From: Lingula anatina
Taxonomy: Eukaryota > Brachiopoda > Lingulata > Lingulida > Lingulidae
Length of the DNA: 64,000 nt
Reading direction: 5' to 3'
Assembly: GCF_001039355.2 (NCBI RefSeq)
Contig: NW_019775413.1
Coordinates: forward strand, 1,814,249 to 1,878,248
Positions 45,015 to 56,837 of this stretch are shown one piece after another (the first letter of the stretch is position 1; every line of letters begins with the position of its first letter). Below the pieces are notes generated by a model, which was not told the DNA's origin, did no database searches, and saw nothing but the letters and a program-made list of their open reading frames with translations. A program made the translations under genes and the position numbers.

Positions 45015-47898
45015 ATGGAGTCAATTGATTTGGAAATGGGAGATCTGTTTGAAGATCAAAATGAGGACATTGAAGAAATAACTGCACCGCCTCCATTCCC
45101 TGAACTTGAGGATAACCCAATGAACGACATGGCAACAGAAACTCAAGAAGATGAAGAAGGTAAAATAAATCAAATAAATTTTCAAAATAATAAATTAATT
45201 TCCTTTAACACACATTCTTGAAATATAGCTGCAAATAACAATGCCCATTTTTAGGTTGATAATGTGCTTAGATTGCTGAACTAGATTTTTTTTCACAGAT
45301 TTTTTTTTTTTTGCTTATATACAATCATGAAACCCCATTCAGTATTTCACATATTGTTGTTAGTTGTATTTACTGCCTATGGCATATGCAGAACATGCAT
45401 TTTGAATTCACAAGATGAAATTGCATATTTGCACTCATATTTTCTCTTTAACTTGCTCAAAAGAAGGTGAAGATGGCCATGATTTATCTAAACTGAAAAA
45501 CATCAAAGCAGGTGCTGCCAAGAGGGTGGTGAAAAGACCACAACCAAAGATGGATTCAACCAGGTAATTTTAATTTTTTGCCATGAAGTTGGATCATAAC
45601 AGAAGTACAATATATATAATATTTCCAGGCATGAAAAGAGTTTTCATACATAAAACTTTGAATTTCTATTCCATATAAAATGGAAGTGAAATATAATGAA
45701 AATCCTAGGAGATATTATAAATGCTGAAATTTTCGCAATACCAAATATAAAACCATTGAGTGATAAAAAAAATTCATAATTAACCGTCTAATGCATATTT
45801 CAGGTTAACAAGTGATAAGGGAATTCCACTTCTTCCCAATTTATTTAAAGATGTCAAATTTAAAGGAAGAGGACATGAGGTAAGTAACTGGTACTTAAAG
45901 TAATTCTTTCAAGCTAATGAAAAACGACTTTTTGTTTTAAAATTTTATTCTGGCATTTGTTGTTTTAAAATTTTTTGGGGTGTGTTTGTGAAAAAAGTAA
46001 TGTATATTATTTATTTTCTCCTCAGGGTGAAGATTTGCGCCGAATGATGCAGATTTTAGAGCACTGGGGTCATAGGTTATTCCCTAAAATGCCATTTGAT
46101 GAGCTACTGGAGAGGTGTGAAAGACTTGGGGCTAAAAAGGAAGTACAGGTTTGTGAGATGTATAAAAATTAATGAGTAGAATCAGTAATCTTTAAAATTT
46201 AGAAAAATGTATAAAATTAAATAGATTGTTTTTTTTTCAGTGTTTATTAAGCACTTCATTTCAATTAAAAACAAGAAACTTTTTTTTTTTTTTGTAGTCT
46301 AAAAAAAGTTTATTACCATCTGTTTTCATAGATTTTTAACAGTTTGGATATTTCAGATATTGCAGAGATAATACTTAGAGACGAGTAATTTTTTTCTGCA
46401 AATGTATTGCATTTTTTACTTGCAGACGTGTGTGAAGAAGATTCGCAGTGACATGCCACTCATGGATGATGATTTTGTGTCAAGGAACTATGATAGTGGT
46501 GATGAAGACGATTCTAAAAATAAAAAGGTGAGATTTGATTTCATGTGGGGGTGATAGGAGGAATTTACCTTTTATTATTATTATTATTATTATTATGTAT
46601 TTCTGTACGATCTTTCAAAGAAAGCGGACTTAGTACAGTCATTCATTCACTCAAAGCACTAGAAACTAAAGACCATGACTTGGGTGGTATCCAGTTCACT
46701 ATAAACAGTTCATTGTGAAGTATTTGTAAAAAGCTAATGTTAGTCTGTATAGGCAGTAGGAAGGCAGGGGTCCACTACTTTAAGTTGTATATTTGGTTCA
46801 AAAATATCATATAGAAAATAAATTTTATATTTAAACATTTAATATTGATTTAATACTTGTCTATTGTACATGTCACTTACTTTTCTTACAATGTAGGCTG
46901 CTGATGAAGTGGAAGACATGGATGCAGAAGAAGCATTTGATGAAATGATGAGGCAAGAAGCAGCAAAGAAGCAGACTGCAATGGAGTCTCTTCCTCCACA
47001 TTTATCAGATGGAGCAGTAAGCCCCGTTAGGCAAAATAATAGGCCACTGTCAACACCATCTTCAAAGGTAGTTTTTTTTTAAATTATATTTAATATTCAT
47101 TGATTTAGTTATTTTCACACAAATTGACCTGATTTTAATATTTTTGCTATTTGTAGCCCGTTTTGCAAATGTTACCTGATAAAATTTTTTCAATATTTCA
47201 TTGTTGTCTCGTTTCTAGTCCATGACTTGTGAACAGCTTGCTAGAATGGAAAGGAACAAGCAACTCGCAAAGGAGAGAAGAATGAGCAAATTGAAGAACA
47301 AGGACTCGGGTGAGATATGATTGCTATCTATTCAAATTTATGATGATTAAATTCATGCAAATACTGCATTTTCATCTATAAAGGCACATATAAAACTATG
47401 AATTTATGTTGTTATTCAGCACCACAATCAGATCAACAGCAGCAACATGTAGAAGAAAATCAATCAAACCCCTCCACTAACATGTCAGAAAGTGTCCAAA
47501 AGCCTGCAGGTGAAGACAATGCTGATACAAGTATTGATCCAACCAAATCACAGACATTTGAAGACTTGGCAGATGATGATGATGACTTTCCAACAGAAAA
47601 TGAAATTTTATTTAGTTGTGGTGATGTTTTGAAAAATCAACAAGTGGAAGAAAAGAATTCTGTGACAGAGGTCAACGACAAAGAGGCATCACTGGAAAAG
47701 CCACAGACTGGGACAGACCAACAGACAGAAGAGGAGATACTCGCAAGTCTTGAAGAAGATGAAAATGCAATAAATGATATACAATCTAGTATTCCAAAAT
47801 CTTCAGCAGACAATGAAAATGAAGAGACAGAACATAAAAATAGAGCCACTTTAAAGGACACCACAAACGTAGACCTTGAAACGGGTGTTGTTGTTTAA
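45015..47898 (+). CDS. TIPIN: TIMELESS-interacting protein
   Basis: Eight in-phase exons give about 428 residues: 45015-45159, 45464-45563, 45804-45879, 46026-46148, 46426-46527, 46897-47067, 47219-47309 and 47420-47898. An acidic N-terminus leads into the conserved Swi3/Csm3 domain: [20 protein letters not shown], then KFKGRGHE, then [20 protein letters not shown] and [10 protein letters not shown]. It is followed by a basic [11 protein letters not shown] segment and a long acidic, probably disordered tail from the last exon. With TIMELESS, Claspin and AND-1 it forms the fork protection complex, binds RPA and supports ATR-to-CHK1 signalling. The tail makes it longer than the human protein (about 300 residues). 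The ATG sits 3 bases after an AG acceptor, so its 5' leader is spliced. Confidence 0.95.
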
Positions 47899-48385
47899 TA
47901 TTCTGAGGACTTTAATATACATGTATTGCTCAGTTCCATACAATTCTCAGAAATTCACCAATCCCTTTTCTTACACAGTAAATGAGAGTATGTTTTACTT
48001 ATAATATTTTGTTATGTAAATCAGACTTGTTGAAATCTGAATCTTTTACAATCACATTTGTATCATACCATTAATATGAGTGGTACACAAAAAATTAAAG
48101 TACAAATATCACATATATTTATTACATTGACAGTCTAAGCCCAATGATACCTTTCTTTTCAAATTGCTTTAATTAGTTTTACACATTTATGTATTGAGGA
48201 AATAAAAAGTGCTGATTATATTATTATATATACAAACATCTTGTGTTGTTTCTCTTAAAACTATTTGCATTCAATGTCATATCTATCTTGTGTGTTAAAA
48301 GGAATGGAAAAATCAAGTATGTCTATTTCTTGTCTGTAGTGATTCAAAAATGGCCATAACTTTTAAAATATTAACCACTGATGTT
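47899..48385. terminator. Shared 3' region of convergent TIPIN and AAGAB
   Basis: The two genes point at each other across 487 bases. A plus-strand AATAAA at 48201-48206 suits TIPIN. The complement TTTATT at 48118-48123 suits AAGAB. If both are used the two 3' untranslated regions overlap by roughly 100 bases. Confidence 0.55.
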
Positions 48386-51300
48386 TTAGTCCAATCCCCC
48401 TCCATCATCACTATCAAGTCCTTCAATTTCATCTTCATCCCCACCTATTGCTTTCCAGAATGATATTGCGACCTAAAAATGCACAGTTCAACATGTAAAC
48501 AGGAAGCAAAAAATATTGACTTGCTAAAGAGCGACCTAAATATGAAACAAAATCGAATTTGAGCCTGCTTCCCATAATTGTACTAAAATTGAATATTTGC
48601 ACAAAATGCTTCAAGCACTGCCACTTCATAGAATTGATTTAACGCTAATATAAACCTGAGCATTCATACACTTAAAAATCCTTTAATGGCAAACAAAATG
48701 CAAATTAAAGTAATGCATTTGTAAGTTACCTTTTCTGCATACAATTTTCTCTCCTCTGCTGGAAGCGACTCTGCTGTCTCTGGTATAAAAATAAAATTTT
48801 AATGAAAACACTGTCATAATTGTTTTGTGATGCCTGAGAAAGATGTACATCAAAAACTGACCATCCAAATGGTCTTCTGATTCATGGACATAACACCTAC
48901 CACTGTGCACTTGAAAAATTATATGACCTATTAAATCAAACTTAATTTGTGATTACCACGTGCACAGGTAAAAGAACATCACAGCTTTGATATCAATCTA
49001 CCATACTTCAAAAATGCATATAGAACCAGTACCTTTCATAATCCTCATCTTTGCAAACAACTCTTCAAAGGTTTCATGATCTGATTCATCGTTTCCTAAT
49101 GCTGCCAACATAGAAAGGTCATCATCTTTAATTAGAGAATCTGCAAAAATAAAAAATAAATACATAAAAGAAATTCTTACAATGGAAAAACACCATTTTA
49201 ATTGTCAATGGTTTTGTACATTTCATTCATAATCAGCCTGAATTTCAATTTTTAGTATATGACAATAACATCTGTAAAAAAGCTACTGGATGCATATCTC
49301 TGTTTTTTTTTTTTTTTTTTTTTTTTTCAACTGTTAAAATGTAATAATATTTAAAACTAAGCCAAAGAAGAAACTTACCAATCTTCTCCTCCTGTATTTG
49401 TTCCTTGCTTTTTCTTGTTTTTTCTCCCTTCTTCACTTTCATATCATCAGATGCACCACCCGTTTCTTTATCATTTGCTGAGGTAGACCAACTGTTAGCA
49501 TTCTGAGTTACAGCTTCTTCACTATCAGGTTTTGAAGCACCAGCTAAACTTTTACTTAGCTCTCCTTTAATATTATCAATGGAATGAGCATGTATTTGGG
49601 AATTATCTGCACTGTCTGTAGTATTCTCTGTGTTTGTACCACTTTGAAGTTTGGCAGCATCTTTTTCTGCTTTCTCCTCCACCATCAGTTGCTCAAAATA
49701 GGGACTTCTAAATGCTGGCCGATCTATAATGGGAAAAANGTTCAACTGTTAAAATGTAATTATATTTAAAACTAAGCCAAAGAAAAAAACTTACCAATCT
49801 TCTCCTCCTGTATTTGTTCCTTGTTTTTTCTTGTTTTTTCTCCCTTCTTCACTTTCATATCATCAGATGCACCACCTGTTTCTTTATCATTTGCTGAGGT
49901 AGACCAACTGTTAGCATTCTGAGTTACAGCTTCTTCACTATCAGGTTTTGAAGCACCAGCTAAACTTTTACTTAGCTCTCCTTTAATATTATCAATGGAA
50001 TGAGCATGTATTTGGGAATTATCTGCACTGTCTGTAGTATTCTCTGTGTTTGTACCACTTTGAAGTTTGGCAGCATCTTTTTCTGCTTTCTCCTCCACCA
50101 TCAGTTGCTCAAAATAGGGACTTCTAAATGCTGGCCGATCTATAATGGGAAAAAAATTAACTAATTCTACAATTAAAAATAAGTTTGTATCTTAGATACA
50201 TTTAAATAAATGTCAATATATCCAAATTTCCCAAAGGATGTGATTATAATAAATCTGAATATCAAAGTATTCACATCCCTTACCTTTATTCATTATTGTG
50301 TGGGGGCGTTTTTGCAACCCCACAAATAAATACTTTATCACCTCATTTGTTCTTATGTATTTATATATATATACAGCTATTTGTAGTTATGTTCATTCAG
50401 GTTAGTTCACAGAGTTTTATTTGAAATAAAGAGCGTCTGCCCACAGGCCAAATCCCAGCACAAACCTGATATCATTGTTACATTTTATTTTAATGCATCC
50501 ACTTGAAATTAGTTCATTTGAACTAAATTCTGAAAATTAGTGGATGGAGGAGACATAAAGTGCAACATGTATGAACTTAAAATAGAAAGATATTATATAT
50601 GAGATAAATACAATATAATGTGTTAAGGGTTTACAACTCTTAAGGCTTTTGTGTGACATGCCTTTTTAGGTTTAATTTAACTTGCCTTTCATTTCCAAAT
50701 TTGACCATGTATGAGCATGTAATGCTTGAATAATTCTTTTCATACCAGTTGTCTCTTGGAAATCATCTAAAAAAAGACACAAAAGGGTAATATAAATTAC
50801 AGATTTTTGTTCAGTATTTATAACAGATCAGCAAACTAAAATTTTTAGGCTTACTTTACCAAAGTGACTGACAAAAAATTTACATATTCTAAAATAAACT
50901 AGAGGATCAGAGAGGCGATACCGCCTCCAAATATTGTACCACCAGCTGGAGCAAACGCATTTGTATAGACCCCCACATACACAAAATAAGGGACACAGCC
51001 ACCAGTTTTGTGCTTGACAAGCTGTAAAAATGCAATCAACAAGAATTTTTTANAATTATTGTTTACTGGTGTGGTGATTGGTGAAATATCACTCCACACT
51101 GAAAAGATATAATTAGATTCTTATTTTTTAAAAATAGTGCAGACATTTATAACAGACATTATTTCAGTTTAACTGTTTACAGATCCAATGAAGATATTTT
51201 CTCATTAATCTAAACTCTAGGGTCTGTTCTCAAATTAAAACATGCACATCTTTCTAAAATTCAGCACAGAATGTCCTCAATGTCATACCTTCCTCACTTC

Positions 51301-52981
51301 CACTGTCTTGAACAGGGTTTAGTTCCACTAGTTCAAATGTGTTATCCAGACACCACTTCAGAACCCTCTGTCTAGGAACAGCTGTGAAGAACAATGTTAA
51401 TTGTATCAATAAAAGGTAGCATTTATATTTAAACAGGTAAAAACGTTTTAGTCTGTAAAATTAACAATATCTGGTGCAACTGTGCTCAACCAGAAATTAC
51501 CCTAATTTTGAAGCAGGTTGTATCAAAAATAACTGTTAACAATATTTACCATCACTGTGATCACAGCATTCACAGATCAACATCTGAACAGATGGTTCGA
51601 TTTCTTTAATAAAAGGAAGCCAAGATCTCACTTGTTCAAAACTCCCCACCTGAAATGATTCAATAAAAGTATGGGTCACTCCACAGCAAAGTAAGCATTT
51701 GATTTTCATCAATGATGAACAATTTGTGTAATATTTGCATAATTTTGTCTTATCATTTTCCTCTTTATACTATAGTACCCTTCCATATAAAAATAATCAA
51801 TAAATCAAGCAATATAAAATAATTATGTAAATATTACACAAAATGTGTGGGTCACAAATGTGACCAAAATTTTCACTTCATTTTGAAATGATGCATAAAA
51901 TTACTAGTACAAATAATTACTGATATGAAATATGCAAATAAAAAGGTACTACAGGGGTATGTTAGGACAAAAGCATAGATCTACTTCATATCAAGCTGCT
52001 GTACATTTATTCTTAAAATAAATACATGAACACTGTATAACCAAATGGCACCTTATGATGCAACAAAGCCCGTAAATATATTTTGTTTACATCAATCAGG
52101 GGTGGATTGAGGTCGTCTTCCGGATCTTCTGGAAGATGGTCAGATTTTCAAGTTTACATTGATGGTAACTCATTTTTTCTGTCAAAAGACAGTCAAAAAT
52201 GGAGGATGGACCAACAAAGATAATTAGGATGACTGTCAGAAAATATCTCTGGATCCGCCCCTGTCAATATTCCACTAACAGTAAAAATAAAGAAATCCTT
52301 CTGCTATAGACATAACTTACATCTTTGCTATCAAAATAAACAATAAATGCTTCAACTGATTCTGCAAACTTCTGGTCCCCAATGGTCCGCTTTTCTGTAA
52401 CACATATGTCCACATTGGCAGTGTAATATTTTGTGTTAATGTGCCAAGGGTATGCTAGTATTCCTTCTAGACGTTGCCTGGGATCTGGTAGGTCATCAGC
52501 CGTGAGTATTTCTGGAAAAAAATATCCCATGAGAATTAAAAAAAAATACTTTGGTGAACTAAATTATTTCCTTTAAATCATTTGAATAACTTGAAATGTC
52601 AAAATTGATTGAACAATAAGGTTATGATTGTGTTCGTGATACAGAACTATATTACACAAAAATTGGCTACAATAATCCAAGCTCATAAAGTATAACTTAA
52701 ATCATCTATAACAATAGCCAAGTTCGGAGAATAACGGTTAGTATATGCTTACTACAATTATCAATTTCATTTACTGTACAGTGCATGCAAGGGGTGGGAG
52801 GTGGCAAATTCCAATTGAATACATTTTACACTTATCACTCAACAGGTTATATGACCTTCATATTTTAAGATAAAAAAGAGTTAACACGTTGAAATCGTAA
52901 GATTGAGTTTAACCTACGTTTTGCTAGGTCAAACGGAGAAAACTCCGTGCAGCTTGCAACAAGCACACAAGGGGAATCCAT
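48386..52981 (-). CDS. AAGAB: Alpha- and gamma-adaptin-binding protein p34
   Basis: Nine minus-strand exons are in phase: 52981-52918, 52511-52321, 51649-51550, 51381-51289, 50766-50686, 50139-49795, 49140-49033, 48779-48730 and 48472-48386, giving about 372 residues. The N-terminal Ras-like half shows the family pattern (MDSPCVLVASC, then AYPWHINTKYYTANVDICV, AESVEAFIVYFDS, FELVELNP, TTGMKRIIQALHAHTWSN). The C-terminal half ends with the adaptin-binding helices (FEELFAKMRIMK, then [31 protein letters not shown]). AAGAB is a cytosolic chaperone for assembly of AP-1 and AP-2 clathrin adaptors. Exon 6 encodes a variable, Ser/Lys-rich linker. It occurs twice in the assembly (49379-49723 again), probably an artefact at the N at 49739. 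Intron 5 uses a GC donor. The gene is head to head with IQCH. Confidence 0.93.
49328..50150. repeat. Near-identical tandem copy of AAGAB exon 6 with flanks
   Basis: About 400 bases (exon of 345 bases plus intron edges) occur at 49328-49738 and again at 49742-50150 with only about five differences, one of them Ser/Asn. A single N at 49739 separates them. Both copies keep the frame (phase 1 in, phase 1 out). Divergence is at the level expected between two haplotypes. Confidence 0.9.
50899..51052 (-). mobile_element. Helitron-like 3' terminus, copy 2
   Basis: On the minus strand the hairpin GAGGCG-GTAT-CGCCTC (50927-50912) is followed after 9 bases by CTAG (50902-50899) and T. It matches the copy at 7936-8001. 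It lies in AAGAB intron 4, and the N at 51053 interrupts its upstream part. Confidence 0.65.
52097..52263. mobile_element. MITE with CAGGGGCGGATCC termini, copy 2
   Basis: It begins CAGGGGTGGATTGAGG and ends CTGGATCCGCCCCTG, in opposite orientation to 14333-14499. The two share 'gattttcaagtttacat' and the gaccgtcttcc-type arms. The flanks share 'tcaat'. It ends only 58 bases from an AAGAB donor. Confidence 0.7.
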
Positions 52982-53311
52982 TTGAACTTATCTGCCCCCT
53001 TGTGTTTTTTTTTGCCAAGACAAGACATTGTTGTTGTTTTCTTTTAATGTTATGAAGTAATGTATTAACAAAACCTTTTTAAAAGTCTAACCTAAACAAT
53101 TTTTTTCTTTTGATCATAAATTCATTGTAAAATTGGCAAATATGCCAGCTTATCTTGAAACCTCACTTCTAGCCCACACATAAAATCATGACGTTGCAAA
53201 TCATGTTGTTATGTCTGTTGCCAGTTGCCGAGTTACATTGAACTATGGCGAGCACTGGAATAAGCTACTGTTTTATGAGTTGAACCCCCTTTTTATGTCT
53301 AATATTTTCAG
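52982..53311. promoter_or_regulatory. Head-to-head promoter region of AAGAB and IQCH
   Basis: Only 338 bases separate the two start codons. It has a CRE-like ATGACGTTGC (53188-53197) and two direct GTTGCC half-sites (53219-53231), which resemble half of an RFX X-box but are not inverted. No TATA box is evident. The IQCH ATG is preceded by an acceptor-like AG (53310-53311), so its leader may be spliced. Confidence 0.5.
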
Positions 53312-53319
53312 ATATAGCT

Positions 53320-56300
53320 ATGCCGATTATGGCAGATGTAAATAACCACCCAGAAGAAGTTGGGCAAATACTAGTGAAGGTAAGTAAGATTTAATTCCAG
53401 AAAGAACGTCACCCAATCCAAGACGAAATTAAATTGACAAATAATGATTTGCTGCCGAAGAGGTCGAGTTGTCTCAAAATCGAAGCGCATGAAACTTTTG
53501 ATAATATTGATTTCGTTATGAAGTGAGTATTTATAGATATGATTTACCAATACTATAATACAGAACACACCAGAGTTGTTATATCCCTAATTAACTGGAT
53601 ATAAATCTAGAGACTTTACTGCTTGTTTACACAATCAGAAAAAATAGGGTGGTTCTAATACATTGAACGACTATCAAAATACTGTGTCAGTGTTGCAACT
53701 AACACACATACATGAAGATAAAAATAACATTGAAATTAAACAGTACTATTAGTGATAAATACTTTCATTGTAATGTTTGACCAACAATCACAATTAATTA
53801 TCTCAAAAATATTATTTTATGTACATGTAGGTTCAAGAAGACCTTCACCAGTTGAAGCACAAATTGCTCACCCAAGCTCAAAATGGGACTATTGATTTGA
53901 CAGCTCTAGAGAATGCTATCAACAAAACCGAACATGATTTAAAGGTAAGTATCAAAATTGTATACAGTACATCAACTTCATCAAGATTTTAAAGGTACCA
54001 GTACCAGTACATGTACATGTATGTTGCACCACTGCATGTGATATTCATTTGGTAGTTGTACCTTGGACTAAAATTGTAATAATATTATAAGGCCTCATAA
54101 AATAATTTTTAGCATTTTTAGGCATTAAGCTCATTTTCTTTGGTTAAACAAGTGTAAAAGCACTTAAAATAATTTTAGAAAACGGAAAAGCATATTTTTG
54201 TCAAAAATGTTGGATTCAAATGTAATATATATTTTTTAATGCTAAATAAAAGTCTGGGACTGGAAATTTAAAGACCCATTTCTTGTACTGGGGCAGGTAT
54301 ATGTTTTGATAATCAAAGTGTCAAGATTGTTGCATTTTTGCTTTGCTGTAAGATAACTCCAAATCTACAAGTTGGTCTTGCTTTAACTCCGTTGATAAAT
54401 GTAAAAGAAGCTAAGCTTAGGTTCCTGTACAGTAGGAATGTGTGGGAATAATGTAACCTTCCTCGTGAGTATCGATAAACAGAATAAGTATAACGAAAAT
54501 AAGATTCAGATTACTTATTGAAGGATATTGATTTTACAAGTAAATATGTAGTCAGTAAGGGACATGTTTGCATTGTGCACCATTTCACTTTGTACAGGTA
54601 ATAGGTTCTGTTGTTCAGTGCTTTGACTGCTTTAAATGATCGATAGTTCCTTTAGACTGGTCTTGTATGAGTGTTGGTGCAGTGCAGTCATGTGTTAAAC
54701 ATATCACTGAGAGGAGCTTTTAGCACAAAACATTCAGCCACAGTAAATTTGATCGATTTTTTCATCACCCTGTTCCTGCATATACAATTTTATTAATATG
54801 ATACACTTGCTTTTATATTAAGTTAATAATTGAATAGAACAAAAAGCCAGACAGAGAATGAGCTAAATAGAAATATGCACTTCAAAATTTTTACTTTAAA
54901 TATCTTGCCAAGCTTTCCCCATTCAGTTTCGAAATGCAATAAAGCCCCAAAAATAAAATTATTTCATTATGTTATTTCCTTCTGGAATGTCAGGAAGATT
55001 AATGATGGTCCAAATAAATTGTGATTTGCTAAGAACTGAGTTATATGATTAGAAATGGTAGAAAAAATCTCATCAAAGTACAGGCATGGGTCTTTGCAAT
55101 GGTTGGAGAAAATTGTTATTTTTCTCAAGGAAAATCCTGAATAGCGCCTTTAAAAGTTTACAGTTTGAAAAATCACAAAATATCAAAACAATAATGATTG
55201 AAGCAATGAAATATAACTTAATTTTTCATACTTTTTAGGTGAGGTCAGAGCAGGTAGTTGGAGAAATCAACCAGCAGTTTTCCACTCTACCATCTTTAGA
55301 GGCACAATTGCAACAGAGGGAACAATCTTACACAGGGCCTGTTGTAGAGTCAACATGGGACCTTCAGAGAGGAGACGAGATCAGGAGACCCGGCAGCAGG
55401 ACCTTGATAGAAACAAGGTATGTTTTTTGAAACACTTCTTTATTTTTTAGTTTTGATAATTGGAAAATAATAGTGTGGTTTTTTAGCTCAAATAGAAGTG
55501 TTTTGCTGTGGATGTTGTGGAAGCAGAGTCATTGGTTGAAGAATTTAATGGCAACATGTAGCTGATGTGTCATTTGCTTTAAAAAGACAACTGATTACTA
55601 GTGTAATTGTAATACAGTAATCCTTGGATTTAGTCGTTGACATTGTTTGTTGTTTTTATTTTTCTTAGCGAGCTCCTCAGGTAATTGTTTATTGCTTTGC
55701 ACCGCATCAGTAGACAACATGTTGCTAGTTATTCAGTGCTTATCATGATTTTTTATTATATTGTTTTATTTATTTTTATATATTTAAGATCTAAACTTTT
55801 AAAGTTTTTACATGTATACATTTTTTATTTCAAAAGCTACTTTTCATTACTGGTTATAAGTAATTTATGCGTAATATTAAATATTTTATCACAGCACTTT
55901 AAGATATACTCTCTGCTCTACCACACTGTTATATCCTTTTATACCCAGATATATACCCTCATATATTATTCCTTTTTATTCATATCTAGTTTTCCACTCC
56001 TGCCAATCCATGGGTAATTTCTTATGTGCATAATCTGCCTGCCCCCCTTCAGTGTTGTTTTGCTATTGTCTTTCCCAAATTGTGATTGCTTAGAGATAGT
56101 GATATCTGTTGATCTTCCTAAAATAGATATCCATTCTTGTTCATGATAGTCACCTATGTAGTATTTTAAAGGGATTGTCGATCCTAAGTTTGAATGTCAT
56201 CAGCTTTTAATTAATATTTCCAGAAAAAATGTAAACAGTTTATGTGAAGTTTGATATAAATGGCTGCTTATTAATATCTTAAGACAGGCAGACTCATGCA

Positions 56301-56785
56301 TAGTAGCTAGAATGCTGTATATGTGCTTTGGAGTTTCTCGTTCAGTGATGTTACAACATATTGCAGACAGATTTTTTTTAATGGAACCCATTTTTGTCTT
56401 TGATGCATTTCTTGGAAATGAATTTGAAAGGAAATTATATGTATACTATACTAAACAGATATTAACTCATAAAACAATGAAATATATATTACAAACTCTG
56501 TAACCATTATCCTATAATTCTCATAATAAATTGATAAGTTGATCTTAATCTATCTGTTGATTGTCTCTGATCAGATTAAAGAATTATTATGTGACAAATG
56601 TTCTTTAATTGACTGCATTTATTTGATACCCTTTATATAGGGGCATGGATACACAGCCAGTCCTAACCCTGGGGAGAAAGACACCAAGATACCAATTAAC
56701 TGGAGCTACACCTGGTCAGAAGGTACTGGTATATTTTGTATTAATCTGGTCCCTCCAATTTCTCTTTCAGATATGATGTAATATT

Positions 56786-56837
<52 letters not shown>

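Noticed and set aside
51047-51103. Possible extra AAGAB exon (VWSDISPITTP) after an AG acceptor
   Set aside because: It resembles an AAGAB phrase by chance. The true equivalent is in the exon at 50766-50686, and this sequence belongs to the Helitron-like insert next to an N.
53190-53235. RFX X-box in the AAGAB/IQCH promoter
   Set aside because: The GTTGCC half-sites are direct rather than inverted repeats, so a true X-box is not present.
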